Positions 1 through 11,596 are shown, counted from the stretch's first letter. The stretch: DNA of 64,000 bases from Favolaschia claudopus (GCA_037176885.1 JAWWNJ010000043.1:310001-374000), one strand, 5' to 3'. Made by a program: numbers and translations. Notes: generated by a model not told the origin, from the sequence alone.

Positions 1-1051
1 GGGAATCGGAAGCCTGGGAGATCGACTTTTCGACTTCGAGGGTGAACAGAAGACCGATGACCGTGCCGAAGAATCCTAGGGCGGGAAGCAAGGCGAGGAG
101 GAACCAACTGATCCAGGAAAGAGGGCGATGAGCAACCCGCTGAATCGTAGCTGAGGGTAGGCCGGGATCCGCATCCTGAACGACGGTAGGGATGAAGAGA
201 GGTGATTCGGGCCGGCTTCCTTTGACCGCAGGTAGCCGCGGGGGTGTGCACGGACGTCGCAGTAAACCAGTAATTGCAGAGGATTTCTGGCCACCGTCGG
301 CAACGACGAGACTGTTGACCATGAGACTTTGGACGTCGACAGAATCAAGGGCGGGAGTAGAATGCTGCGTGACGCGAGGATTGATGATATGAGCCGACTG
401 GACCTGGCCCTGCTTTCGATTGAAGATCTTCAACGCAAACCGACCAAGGAGAAGTAGGATGACCCAGCGTAGGTCAGCGTCAAGCAAGATATGTCCATCA
501 TCGGCGTCTTCGTCGATGACACCAGATGGAGGCGGGGGATCCTCCGGCGCTGGCGCTGCGTCCGTGGCGAGGTCGTCGGGCGGAAGGTCTTCAACGTCTA
601 CGTCTGGGCCATCCTGAGGGTGACCATTCTCGTCGCCGCCACTGCCGTTCTGTTCGCGTTGCTCGTCATCTTCGTTCGCGCCTGCGTCATCGCCCGGATT
701 CTCTTGGGGTGGAGGGGCTGCCGGAGGCGGTAGCTCTTCTTTGCGGAGACGGCCGTATTTGTGAGGAGGGTGCGCTGGAGACCGCGCCCAAGTTGCGGCG
801 CAAGTTATGATTGCTATCGCAGCGCAGAATACAGCCAAGGAGACTTGAACACTAAGACCGGGTTTGTCTTGGATAGTGACCGCAACAGTAGGGGTGGGCG
901 GGTTGAACACGCGCGACGGCTGGGGGAGGTTCGCGTCGACTTGATTTGCGCTGAGCGAGATTGCGAAAAACACATGAACAGTAAAGACCAAGAGCGAGGT
1001 GAAGGGGGTGAGGTTTGCGGACAAGATTTGGAAAGGGATATTGGAGATCAT
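1..1051 (-). CDS. Hypothetical membrane protein, 3' end beyond window
   Basis: I do not recognise this gene. From an ATG at 1051 one frame stays open without a stop for 350 codons to the window edge, so the C-terminus is missing. It opens with a hydrophobic signal-anchor-like stretch (about residues 6-34). A second hydrophobic segment (about 68-90) follows, then a long acidic, Pro/Asp/Glu-rich low-complexity region (about 100-185), and a strong membrane segment lies near residues 320-345. The layout suggests a membrane-anchored protein with a disordered acidic loop. No catalytic motif is visible. No intron is needed in the visible part. The open frame of this length, with a plausible start and membrane segments, is the only support for it being a gene. 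Confidence 0.6.
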   Translation of the reverse strand, partial: MISNIPFQILSANLTPFTSLLVFTVHVFFAISLSANQVDANLPQPSRVFNPPTPTVAVTIQDKPGLSVQVSLAVFCAAIAIITCAATWARSPAHPPHKYGRLRKEELPPPAAPPPQENPGDDAGANEDDEQREQNGSGGDENGHPQDGPDVDVEDLPPDDLATDAAPAPEDPPPPSGVIDEDADDGHILLDADLRWVILLLLGRFALKIFNRKQGQVQSAHIINPRVTQHSTPALDSVDVQSLMVNSLVVADGGQKSSAITGLLRRPCTPPRLPAVKGSRPESPLFIPTVVQDADPGLPSATIQRVAHRPLSWISWFLLALLPALGFFGTVIGLLFTLEVEKSISQASDS

Positions 1052-1489
1052 GGTGGTTTGGGTTCAAGAGGATTTCTTTGGCTGATGGTTTGCACTTGTG
1101 TTGACTTATTTGTCTGATGGCGGTTTTTGCAATGGTATTTCATGAGATCCTTTCATTCAGACGCAATGACGAACGGCAAAACAATTGGGACGAGCCTACT
1201 GCAATTTCAGTACCGATCTGACTCCCAAATCAAGTTGGTCTCGGCGAAACAAGAACATGTCTTCAAGAATTCGCTGGCTCGACGCCAGTCACTGCTTTTT
1301 GACCTCTCAGTGAGAGCGCATCCTCGTGCATGGCCTAGTATGATACTGTGCTTGCGGTCATTGATCGCCCGGCCTCTTCGTCTGCTATGTATATGCTGAA
1401 AAAAACAACTTTGCTCGAAGAAACGATGGTGGGTCAATTGTAAGTATGGAGCTGTAAATACGACACCTTACCTCGTAACGCCAACTCCA
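1052..1489. other. Intergenic stretch between two minus-strand genes
   Basis: This holds the upstream region of the membrane-protein gene starting at 1051 and the downstream region of the F-box gene ending at 1490. I see no coding frame of substance and no repeat. Confidence 0.5.
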
Positions 1490-2781
1490 TCAGAAAAAGT
1501 CTGTGTATTGGTCCTTTTTATGTATCCATTCGATACCTAGTGCCCGACACAATCGAGCAATCTCCGCCAGCTGCTGATCTGACGCTGCAGGGGCACCTTT
1601 GGCAGCGTTAGTTCGCACCTGTCCGACCATTTCCAGCTTCTTCAATACACCGCGAAGAGGGAAATTGTCGCGACGCAACCACGCCACAATTATCGGAGCC
1701 GACACTCGCACCAGCGACCCACCAGACAGTCGCAAATGCTCCAAGCGCGGAGGCAGCATGTTAAAGAACGGCGGGGTGACCGGTACTCCGTTCAAAGAGA
1801 GAGTCTTGAGCTGCCGAAGTTCCTGCACGGTATCGTTCTCCCATGGATCCGCCCTCTCCTCAGAAGAATAGTAATCGGTGATCGTCAAGAGCGTCAACGC
1901 CCCCGCGACGATCTTGAGACATTCTTTCAATTCTCTCGGGGGAAGGAAGTGTCGACCGTCGAGGACTAGCTCTGCAAGATGGGGCATGCTGCGCAGCAAG
2001 ACCTTCAAGCCACTGGGGCTCAAGGTTTTGTTCATATTGGAAACACAGAGCCCCGTGCATGAGGAGGAGCGGCTCGGGATACCTCGCACGGCATCCATAC
2101 CTGGACCACCGATTTGAAATTCGGAGAGCTCGAGTTCTTTGAGCCGGGGGAACGCGACGATGTTCTTCAGCCATCCAGCCTCTACTGCATCCATACATGA
2201 CATAGGACCGGAAGATTCACACTGATTGCAAGCTATGAGGGTGATGTCTGTCAGGTGTTTCGCGCCGTCGGAAGTCTGGAGGGCGAGAGCGTGCAGAAAT
2301 TCTCCCCCGAAGATGTTGAGCGCCGTTAACTGAGGACACGCGTCCAGAAACCATCGGAGTGCAGTGATGCTGACGGTCCTGGGCTCCGAGCCCGTTGGAT
2401 CGTCCCAACCACCACCGCCATCGATATGGGTAGACTGCGTGCACGTAGACACAAGATTCGCCTTACAGACAAACTTGGCGAGATGCGGAGAGAAACGAAG
2501 CTGGCCGGTGAGCAAGAGGAATCGTTCGGATCCTTCGATGCGCACATCGCGGTAGAGATTTCGGCGTACAGGATTCAAGAAAGTGTGCGACACAAGAGCC
2601 AGTTTGAGAAAATTCTATAATGAGAAGCGCAGCCAGATCATTGCAATGTCGAATGGACTTGTAAACGCTGCAGCACCTTTGGAAGCCTTTCAGGATAGTA
2701 CGTCCCATCCTCATGTTGTTTGTCCAAGAAAAGTTCGTCCACGATATTTTCGACCACGTCGTCAAAGTCGAAGAAAGGCAT
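1490..2781 (-). CDS. F-box/LRR-like protein
   Basis: Probable substrate adaptor of an SCF ubiquitin ligase, a role inferred from the family. Two exons are proposed: 2781-2677 (35 codons) and 2614-1490, joined across a 62 nt GT-AG intron in phase 0. Joining restores a divergent F-box: a DDVVENIVDEL-like first helix in exon 1, then LALVSHTFLNPVRRNLYRDVRI in pieces at the start of exon 2. Without the intron the frame begins mid-motif, which is why the ATG at 2781 was chosen. The remaining 330 residues contain irregular leucine-rich stretches (LKELELSEF, LKTLSLNGV, LEHLRLSGG) typical of basidiomycete F-box proteins. The target is unknown. Confidence 0.75.
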
Positions 2782-3120
2782 CTAACAACCAGCAAGTCAC
2801 AGAAATAACCTTTTGAAGCTATGGTTAAAAAACCCGTGATTGACGCGGTTGAGCGACGAACAGATCCAAGTCGCGTCTTATGCGCCGTTGCGAGTGGTGG
2901 ACAAGGACAAAGGACGCAAATGTTGATCAGTTGATGGGGGGCTATTAATACGTACACAGTTACAACGCTCCCTTCTCCTGCTCTTCACCAAGCGCAATTG
3001 GATAATTTACTGGCGAATCTTCTTTGCAGCGAAAAGTTCAGATAGTGGTTCAAGTGGCATATGTTACAATGCCATCTTCTTCTAATCAATACCGTGACCT
3101 TACTATTTCGTCTTTGGGCT
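2782..3120. other. Intergenic stretch
   Basis: About 340 bp between the start of the F-box gene and the stop of the PLP-enzyme gene. It presumably holds the F-box promoter; I can name no motif. Confidence 0.4.
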
Positions 3121-4871
3121 CTATACCTCTTTCTCCGCAAACCTCAGCGCCTCCTCGAACACTTGCACCAACTCCTCGACCTCCTCCAGCCCAACAGAAA
3201 TCCTCACCTGCTCCCTCTTAAGCCCATACCCAATATGATACTCAAAGTCCTCGGGATCCTTGCCCAACACCCACTCATTATAGTTCATCGCCAACGTCAA
3301 GTGCGCGCCGAGATGTGGGCCCTGGTGGACCTGCAGATGATCGTAGAACGCACGTGCAGCGTCTCTGGAGGCAAACTCGACGCTGAGAAGGCAGCCGTAT
3401 CCGGCATTGAAGGTTTCGGTCGCGGGGCGCATGAACGTTGTGTAGTTAGCGGCGGTGTCGGAGTGGGGAGGGTAGAGGACTTGGGTGACGGCTGAACCGG
3501 GACCGACATGTCTCTGGAGGAGATCCGCCACTGCTTTGGCGTTGCGGTTCAGGGTGGCGCTGCGGGCGAGGTAGTCGGCACTGTTGGCAAGGAGGTGTTC
3601 GACGTCCCCCGCGAAGATCTCGTTGTGAAAGGCTTCTTGGTAGACATTCTTCAGAGGTGTGTAGAAAGGGAAAGATGGGTTCAATACAACACTTCCGCCC
3701 ATAACGTCGGCGTAGCCGCTAAAGGACTTTGTGAGAGAGGTGATGATCACATCAGCAGCCGAGAGAACGTCGATATTGCAGAAACTGCCAATGGTATCAT
3801 CAACCACAATGATAAAGCCGTACTGGTCAGCCTGGATGGCGCACATTAGGGAGCGCTAACCTATGCAGACATCTAGACTTACCAACTGTCGCAATCTCTT
3901 CAAATCAACACTAACCAAGACAGGATTGCTTGGGAATTCGACGAAGACGTAGCTAACGGTTTGCTGCGTTTTGACATACGCCTCCAATCCGTCCATGACC
4001 TTGCTTTGAGCGTCACACGGACCAAAATGTTTGAAACCTTCCGGAGACTCGCGGAACATATGGTACGTGTTATGGAAGATGGCGCCGAGTCCAACCAATG
4101 GCCCAGGGCGAACCTGCATAATTGCTTCGTGCACTCTGTAGATAGCCGCCATGCCTGTGGGGTAGAGGTAGATGTCTCCACTTCTGAGCCCGGCAGCTTG
4201 CGGCGTTACAGGAGCACGGATCAGCAGATTGAAGATGCGCTCTCGCAACTGCTCGTGAGCATTAGTTTGTGGTAAATAGGTCGGAGGAGGAAGCTGTCCC
4301 GCTTCGGCATCAGTGTTGAAAGGAACCTCGATTATCGTGTCCGTATGGTTCAGGAGATGTTCGGCCATCCGCGAGCTTATCCCGGCGCCGGAGTTTTGCC
4401 AGCAGCCCATAATGCCTGGCCGCTTGTCCGCAGGAAACCCGACGCAATAGAGACGAACACCGTGAATATCAACGATCTTGAAAATCAGTTCGCCGGGCTC
4501 AAGCTTGGCGATTTTGCGATGATGAGAAAATGCGAATGCCTGCGCCATCGAGAAGCTGGCTGGGTGAAGAAAAGGCAGACATCCGTAGGCAGCAGGAAAG
4601 GAAGCTTTTTCCTGGATGATCGCGCAGAGCTGGAGAGAAGGGAATTGAGCTGATATCTGACATAAATTCGTTTCAAAGCGCAACATACCTGTTTCACGAG
4701 ACCAAAAGGCATGAAGCGGGGGTACAGAGATTCCAGTTTTTGGAAAAGCGATTGGTCCCCATCCCGAAACGCCAGTGCGTTATCCCAACCAGGCACTTGA
4801 AAGGTTATGGTGTGAGGGCCTTCCGGGGGGATTGAGTGCCCCAGCTCAGTGGTGATTCGGTTGGCGACCAT
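3121..4871 (-). CDS. Cystathionine gamma-synthase-like PLP enzyme (intact copy)
   Basis: Member of the Cys/Met-metabolism PLP-dependent family, closest in layout to fungal cystathionine gamma-synthase, which makes cystathionine from an activated homoserine and cysteine. Three exons (4871-4689, 4629-3883, 3831-3121) give 546 residues, near the usual length of fungal enzymes with an N-terminal extension. Visible motifs: YPTGMAAIYR (substrate/cofactor region, about 200), an aspartate-bearing VVDDTIGSF strand, and the PLP-lysine motif SLTKSFSGYADVMGG with Lys at about 345. Introns of 59 and 51 nt are in phase 0. The start ATG at 4871 is supported because the disrupted neighbour copy at 8673 aligns from the same residue. 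It may instead be a gamma-lyase-like relative. It is the only copy here without lesions. Confidence 0.88.
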
Positions 4872-5106
4872 GTCCAGTATAGTGACTCCTTGGTGGTAGG
4901 TCTTGAAGCGAATTGCGCCGACGAACGGACGATTCAAGCTGGACGCCTCCTGACATCACGGACAAATTTTCCAAGTCGGGCGGCGTTTGCGTCGACTGAG
5001 GACTCCAATACAAGATAACATGGGCGTTCTGGAGGTTCTAGAATGGCGGCAGATTACAGTATGCATAATTCGTTTGAGTGGACCGCGATTTTGAAGATTG
5101 AAGAGA

Positions 5107-5119
5107 GGGTTAGGGTTAT
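5107..5119 (+). promoter_or_regulatory. Telomere-repeat-like box upstream of F-box gene
   Basis: The sequence GGGTTAGGGTTA lies about 30 bp upstream of the ATG at 5146. It matches two units of the TTAGGG telomere repeat. Such telo-boxes occur in fungal and plant promoters as sites for Myb/telobox-type factors. That it regulates this gene is inference. Confidence 0.4.
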
Positions 5120-5145
5120 AGATTGCATCTTAACCTGTTACTTCC

Positions 5146-6564
5146 ATGTCCCTTCCCGGCTTGGGAGCTCTGTCGAATCGAGCCCCAGAGTATCAGAAGC
5201 AAAACACTCTTGTTTTCGACGAACTTGGCCGTCTTCGTTATGCCGCTTTGAGTCGACGCGTTCTCGCTCTGCCGCTGGAAGTTTTAGCAGAGATATTCGA
5301 GCATTGCTTACCCGCTGTCGAATTCGTCTCCCCAGACCCCGCCACGGCACCCCTTGTGCTCTGTGACGTCTGCCATCACTGGAGAGTGGTTGCTCTAACG
5401 ACCCCGATGCTCTGGAGCTCATTGTCCATTGACATGGAATTCTTGGACGAAACACACTGGGATGCTTATGTCTATCTATACCAGACATGGCTTTCCAGGG
5501 CGCAACAAGCGCCTCTTACGCTGTCGATTCAGAATTTGGCATTGCTTCGTCACTCACAATACTTGCATCCGGTACTTCAAGCCATCGCTCGGATGTCGGC
5601 GCAGTGGCGAACTATCGAATTCGATCCCACCGAGGACGATACCCAATTATTATTCCTGAACGAAGAAGCTACATCTCCGCATTTCCCATTACTTGAAAAA
5701 GTGTCCTATATAAACACTGAAAGTGACTGGCAGTCCACCCTCGCTTCGCGACTGTCGAATGCTCCGCGACTACGGGAATTATGCACAAATTCATTTCCGT
5801 TGACTTTGCCTGAAGATTTCCCCTGGGCACAGATAAACACATTCGAAACACGCCACGCCACTCTCTCCTCTTGTTTCTATGTTCTCGATCGTGCAGTCAA
5901 TCTCGTCCAAGGAACGTTCAGAATTTGGATTGACGATGTGGACGCAGTCCCCACTTCCGTCGCAACGCTCGATCACCTCGAGGCCTTGTCCATTGATGCG
6001 TCTCCACATGATGACGAACCGTTTTTTATCCCTACCCAGGCTACGCCCTTGTCCGTCCTTCGTCACTTGAAAACCCCCGCCTTGAAACACCTCATTCTCC
6101 GACATGATCCCTTTGAACCCCATCCCGCGGATATTTCACCTTTCTTCTCCTGGCAATCACGGTCCGCCGCACAGCTCCAATCCCTTGAGCTGTGTCGCGT
6201 TCCCGCTTCGGGCGATACATTGATATCATGCTTGAAAGTAGTGCCTTCACTTACGCAGTTACGCCTTAGGTTTTTACACAACGTCGATCTCAACCCACTC
6301 TTTGTTCAGTTTACGGCTATCAGTTTCCTTCCTAAACTGGAGACCATGCATTGCCAACTAAACAATGCTCGCTTGGACCCGCACACCCTCGCCAAGATGC
6401 TTCGTTGGAGGTGGGATGCTGTTGGTGTTACTAGATTGCGTCTTTTTTGGGTTGTGAAATGGAATGATGCCGAATTTTTCGAAGCCATCAGCGTTGAGCT
6501 TGAGGGCCTGCAAAGCGAGGGGATGGATTTGCGTTATGGGAACGAGGTAGTTCGTGGTGGATAG
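5146..6564 (+). CDS. F-box protein, single exon
   Basis: Uninterrupted 472-codon frame of the kind common in mushroom genomes. The F-box lies at about residues 40-85: RVLALPLEVLAEIFEHCLP, then LCDVCHHWRVVALTTPMLWSSLSI in the usual order. The C-terminal 380 residues are leucine-rich and irregular (LEALSIDAS, LKHLILRHD, LQSLELCR), a probable degenerate LRR platform for substrate binding. The expected role is recruiting a target to an SCF ubiquitin ligase; the target cannot be read from sequence. A telomere-like motif lies just upstream of its start. It runs towards the disrupted PLP-enzyme copy, with which it converges. Confidence 0.85.
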   Translation: MSLPGLGALSNRAPEYQKQNTLVFDELGRLRYAALSRRVLALPLEVLAEIFEHCLPAVEFVSPDPATAPLVLCDVCHHWRVVALTTPMLWSSLSIDMEFLDETHWDAYVYLYQTWLSRAQQAPLTLSIQNLALLRHSQYLHPVLQAIARMSAQWRTIEFDPTEDDTQLLFLNEEATSPHFPLLEKVSYINTESDWQSTLASRLSNAPRLRELCTNSFPLTLPEDFPWAQINTFETRHATLSSCFYVLDRAVNLVQGTFRIWIDDVDAVPTSVATLDHLEALSIDASPHDDEPFFIPTQATPLSVLRHLKTPALKHLILRHDPFEPHPADISPFFSWQSRSAAQLQSLELCRVPASGDTLISCLKVVPSLTQLRLRFLHNVDLNPLFVQFTAISFLPKLETMHCQLNNARLDPHTLAKMLRWRWDAVGVTRLRLFWVVKWNDAEFFEAISVELEGLQSEGMDLRYGNEVVRGG

Positions 6565-6856
6565 TCGAAAGAAACGAGTGCGTTTCCATTCCAGTAATGT
6601 TTTTGACGTCTTAATGTTGTGTGCTACCGTGTCCTCTAGCACAGTTGGCCCTGGGTTGTCAAATTCTGGATTGCCTTACCTGGGTAGCAGAATTATTTTT
6701 GCTTTGTCGTCCCGAAGAGGAATTTTTATCGCCTTGCACTGTCGACCTCTTTCATATTTGCAGCGTCTGTGGGATGCTGCTCACCTGCATGGTCTGCGTT
6801 GAGAGGATGCCAGTGGTGTTGCATCGCATGATCCGGAAAAGCCAGTGTAATCACAT

Positions 6857-8673
6857 CTATCCCAAAACAAGCTTGTACCATGACTCGCTTTTTATGTTGC
6901 AGTCCAACTCGAAAGATTGTCTCCCCATCTTTCGCTCAGCATACCGCAACGCCTCCTCGACCACTTCCGTCAATTCCTCCACCTCCTCCAGCCCAGCCGC
7001 AATCCTCACCTGCTCCAGTTTCTGCCCATACTGTTCATGATACCGAAAGTCCTCCTCATCCTTGCTCAATATGAATTGATTCGTGTTAAGCGCGAGCGTC
7101 AAGTGCGCACCCAGATGCGGACTCTTATGTACGTCGAAATGATCGTAGAACGCCCGCGCAGCCTCGAGCGAGGCGAAATCGACGCTAAGAAGGCCGCCGT
7201 ACCCGGGGACGAATGATTCCGTCGCTGGCCGCATGAAAGCCTCGTAGTTCGCGGTTGTGTCGGAGAGAGAGGGGTAGAGAACCTTGGTCACCGCTAAGCC
7301 CGGGTGTATATGTGTTTGTAAGAGGTCCGCGATCGCTTTAGCGTTGCGGTCGAGGATGATGCTGCGGGGGAGGTAATCGGCGCTGTTGGCGAGGAGTTGT
7401 TCCACGTCGTCTGCGAAGATTTCGTTCCGGAAGCTGTCTCGGCAGACATTTTTGAGCGCGGAGTAGAAGGGGAGGGACGGGTTGAGAATCGCGGTTCCAC
7501 CCATGACGTTGGCGTAGCCGCTGAAGGACTTGGTCAGGGAAACCATGATGATGTCGGCGATTGGGAGAAGGTCAACGTTTGAAAGACCGCTGACGGTATT
7601 GTCGACAAAGATGAGGAAACCGTACTGGTCGGCCTGTATAGCGCTCTTCAGTACTCATGTATAGGTGGAGAAGTACACTCGTCTCACCAAGTTTCGCAAC
7701 CTTTTCAGGTCGACGCTGACCAACAAAGGATTGGAGGGGAATTCGAGGAAGACGCAACTAACTACCTCTTGCGTCTGGATATAGGCCTCCAATTTGTCAA
7801 TCACACCACTTTGAGCATCACAGGGACCAAAGTGTTGGAACCCTTCTGGAGCCTCGCGGAACATATGGTACGTGTGAGCAAATAGTGCACCCAACCCCAC
7901 TATCGGTCCTCGACGTACTTACTCGCATAGCGGCCTGGTGCATTCTGTAGATGGCCGCCATGCCTGTGGGGTAGAGGTATATGTCTTCGCTCTTCATACT
8001 AATTTTATGTTATGTGCCACAGGAGCACGGTTGAGCAAACTTGAGATGCGGTCTCGTAGTTGCTCGTGAGCGCAGGTTTCCGGTAAGTAGGTCGGGGGAG
8101 GAAGCTGTCCAACATCGAAAGGTACTTCAACCATTGTGTCCGCGTGTTTCAGGAGATGCTCGGCCAATCGCGTGCTGACGCCGACACCGTGAAGTTGCCA
8201 GACACCATTGATGCTCGCCAGTTTGGCAGGCGGATACCCAACACAATAGAGGCGAACCCCATAGACGTCGACGATCTTGAAGACCAGGTCGGCGGGTTCG
8301 AGATCATTGCCTTTGCGATTGGGGGAAAGGGCGAATGTTTGGGCGATGGAAAAGCTGGTCGGATGAAGAAACGGGAAACATCTATGGGTCGGGAAGAAGC
8401 CGATCTCTTGGCAGATAGACGAGATGAGCTGCAAAGCATTTGGTGTGAGTGCGGGGTGAATAAGTTTATATCAAGATTTAAAAGCAGTACCTCATCAACC
8501 ACGCCAAAAGGTGTGAGGCGTGGATATGAGGAGTTGAGTTTGCGGAGCAACCATTCTTCGCCATTGACAAACGCATTTGTCGTGTCCCAACCAGGGAGAT
8601 GCGTTGTTATGGCATGAGGACCTCCTGGAGGAGCCGAGTGCCCGAGCTCGGTGGTTAATCGTTTGGAGGTCAT
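6857..8673 (-). pseudogene. Disrupted second copy of cystathionine gamma-synthase-like gene
   Basis: Paralogue of the intact gene at 3121-4871 with the same structure: exon 1 is 8673-8491 (61 codons, the same length as in the intact copy), a 62 nt intron follows, and exon 2 starts at 8428. After RAPV the frame meets a TGA at 7994-7996. Aligned to the intact copy, this stretch has a net gain of 2 bases. About 75 bp downstream, near 7920, there is a net gain of 4 bases (GTAA-type duplication), which returns the frame. Between them YLYPTGMAAIYR is still readable but out of frame. The C-terminal half, including SLTKSFSGYANVMGG, is open to a stop at 6857. Loss of function is likely unless an unseen intron removes both lesions. 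I tested the available splice sites and found none that does. Confidence 0.75.
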
Positions 8674-9219
8674 TCTGCAAGATCCTGGGCGCCTTCCAGT
8701 GCTTCGAGAGTGAACTCTGGCTGAGGTCCGGATATAAGTGGCACACAAAATAAAAAGCTCGGTTACAGCGCCTTAAGCAGACGGACGAGCTCGGCGATAG
8801 ACACTCGATTCGATACCTTCCAATCGTGGATCGAGGTCGGAATCCGTCGACAAGATGTTTCGAAGTTGTATTCAATGAACACTGAGCTAGTTCTTAGGTT
8901 CGAAGTAGCCAGCATCTTAATCGCACAGTTGCAGACAGGTTGTCCCATTAATACCACCAGAGAAATCAGAGCGGAGCGAACAAAAAGTATCCTTGGCCCG
9001 AGTGGCCATTCAAGTTATTCGAGCAAAATTTTCTTCCTGAAGTTTCGTGCAGTTCTGCCAGGCCCGAAATTCAGTAGCAGTAGTGGCGAAGAAATATTCC
9101 AAAAAATGAGGCATCCGTTTCGCTTCTGCACATGTTGGAGAAGAGCAAGACCCTAACCCTAACCTTAGGGATATTTACTACCCAAACATCGCGTCGGAAT
9201 TCTGCTCTCAACCACGACG
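8674..9219. other. Divergent intergenic region
   Basis: About 550 bp between the disrupted PLP-enzyme copy (minus) and the Tudor-like gene (plus). Apart from the telomere-like block at its right end I see nothing distinctive. Confidence 0.4.
9151..9170. promoter_or_regulatory. Telomere-like block upstream of Tudor/PWWP-like gene
   Basis: Two forward CCCTAA units are followed by an imperfect inverted TTAGGG unit, ending about 50 bp before the ATG at 9220. It resembles a telo-box promoter element; a relic of telomere-repeat insertion at a healed break is the alternative. Confidence 0.45.
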
Positions 9220-11596
9220 ATGGCCGCCACAGTCAGCACACGCGCGCCGAGGCAGGCGGCGAAGAAGGCCGCCACGAAATTTGAAGAGCAACTCATGTCT
9301 TCGCCCGTGCAAATTATCGAACGTAGCACACTTCCACCCGCGAAGGCCAAGTCGGTCACGAAACGCGCTCGCAGTCGGCCAAATCAGAAGGAGCGGGCTG
9401 CCAGCTCTTCTAAACGCAGTACAGGAGTTCTGAAGGCCGCGTCGTCCCATTCCGGAACGCGAAAGCGCGCGTTATCATTGGATTCGCATGTGTCAGACGA
9501 CGAAAACGTATTCGACCTCACCTCTCTGTCGACTCCCACAGCATCACCCGTTCTCAAGCCGAAGCCGGCTGCATACTCACTGCTGCTCCGCGAAGACTCT
9601 ATGGAGGCAGACGACCCTTACGTGTGGGTTCTCGTGGATTCGAAGGGGAAGGTGTTTCGGGCGGAAGATGAGAACGACGGTGTAGAACGAGTGTGGTGGC
9701 CTGCTCAGGTAGATTTCCACTCTTCTACGCTAGAATGATCTAAACTGGCACAGATGTTGCCATCCCGATGTTCGGTGAAACTCTACGGAAATCTGAGTCG
9801 TGCCTCGAATGTGGTCGCAATCGACACTGTTTCCAATGGAAACGTCCTGCCACTGGCAGAGAGCGACACGCTGCGGTATACGCGACCGAGATACCTTGTT
9901 TCACTCCCGGACAGCACTGCATCGCCGAAGAAACGACAAAGACTGGATCGCACGGACTTTGAAGCGCGTTGGCTGAGTGCTGTCTCAGAAGCTCTCCACG
10001 AGTACACGGAGAACACTCTCCCCAGTCTCGGGTTTCTTCACAGTGCCAGGAGTATTCCGAAATTCGTCCCCTCTTCTCAGCCTGTACGCGAGTCTGTCTC
10101 CGATGAGGAAAGCGAATTATCCGAGCCACCTCCGTCAGTACGCTGGAGTCCTCCTCCAGTTGACGACTCCCTCGACATCCCCGGTGAGAAAGTTCTCGCG
10201 CGCGAATACAGAAAGCACAGCAAAGAATATTGGCCGGCGCTGATCCTGAGCTACATCGAGCCCTCTCGACTCTCAGAACCGCCCCTTTATGAGGTAAAGT
10301 GGGTCGACGGCAACAACGCCAAAATCCCCCGAGACCACTTCTACACAGTGGAGGAAGACGGTTTCGGTGATTGTGTGTTGGGCAAATTCCAGAGTCTCTT
10401 CGATGAAGTTGTCAACGACACGGACGAGCCGAGCACCAGGTCCCGTCGGTCCCTCAGCCCTTCTCCCGAGCCGCTGAATCCTCCGCCGGATAAGATGGGC
10501 TTTCGCGACCTCAGTGTACGCGAGCAATTCGTGTACACGAAGCCGGTGTTGCAGGCTATACTGCTCAACCAGTATTCCCCCGCGCGGGAGAGGAGTGAGA
10601 AGTATTTGACGGGGACGGAGAAGCAGAAGAAGGAGGTGGTGGAGAGGGCTAGTGCGCGGGGTCTGATGAATCCGAGGGAGGTGGACGAGTTTCTTGGGTA
10701 TTTGCAGGAGTGGTGTGTTCGCGACACTGTTGCGAGGGTGGACCCGACGGAGGAGGACGGTGACGAGGCTACGAATGTGCTCGAAGAAGAAACCATGCGG
10801 ATGGTGGAGGGAGTAGGGACACCTAAACGCGAGGCGTCTCCTCCGGAGCCTCAAGTTATCACTGGCAGCACCGCGGCTGTTGATGTTATCGAGGGGGAGG
10901 ACCCAGCAGCGCAGGTAGGATCGATTTTGTGACCAAGTTATTTGCCTCTCATTATCATGCAGGAGACTCTGTGTAATCCGCCGTCCCCCACTCAGACGAC
11001 GGAAGCTGATACTGCCTCTTCCCCCGCTCCTTTCCCCCCACCCTCTTCCGCGGCTTCTTTCGTCTCTAGCTACGACACCGCTATGGACAGCGCCTCCATT
11101 GACCAATCCGGCTCAGGGCCTCATTTTAATACTAATCCTGGGAGTGATACGTCTTCTGTTTTATCAGAACCTCCGGATGTCTCGGCGTTGGTCTCCTCCA
11201 CTTTTGAGAGGCCGCCACGCCAAATGGGGTGCGAGGCGTACGAGAGTCTGCCTACACTTGGAAAAATCGATGTAAGCAAGCGCATTCAGTCTCTTCTCTT
11301 CTCATACTCCGTTGGAAACTGATGCCTCCCTCTAGTATTGTCTGAATGTATTACTCCCCGAGTTGCTCACACAGATTAATGTGTGGCGGTCCGGGGACCG
11401 CACATGTGTAACATTATTATCGGAGGAAGAGGAGGCGAGGCTGCATGCGTTGGGCGAGGAGGAGAAAAGGAAGACGGATTGGGTGACGGATGTGGTGCGC
11501 CTTAGGCGGATGAAGGAGCGAAAGCTGCAGAGTCTGGAGGTTGTTGTTGGGGGAACTGTTTCGCGGCCGAAGAAGGCGATACGAAGGAGGAGTTGA
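9220..11596 (+). CDS. Nuclear protein with Tudor/PWWP-like folds
   Basis: Four exons (9220-9708, 9754-10914, 10963-11271, 11336-11596) encode 739 residues; all three introns are GT-AG in phase 0. The basic N-terminus (residues 1-95, many RAPRQAAKKA-type clusters) looks like a nuclear-localisation/DNA-contact tail. At about 125-175 a YVWVLV...VWWPAQ...VKLYGN strand pattern resembles PWWP/Tudor barrels. The second half of the barrel appears only after removing the first intron. A second similar module lies around 310-360 (KVLAREYRKHSKEYWPAL...YEVKWVDG). The C-terminus carries helical segments and a charged tail (EEEEARLHALGEEEKRK). A histone- or chromatin-reader role is inferred from the folds, not demonstrated. 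Confidence 0.78.

Noticed and set aside
7897..7922. Tiny intron (about 23 nt) that would repair the disrupted PLP-enzyme copy
   Set aside because: It is far below the 48-65 nt range used by every other intron here and would not restore the conserved GLGALF reading.
9151..9170. Chromosome end or telomere cap
   Set aside because: Only about three imperfect units are present and normal genes continue on both sides, so it is internal.
10273..11106. 277-codon frame on the minus strand
   Set aside because: It lies antisense across exons and an intron of the Tudor-like gene, is Arg/His/Leu-rich in the manner of antisense frames in GC-rich coding DNA, and has no motif.
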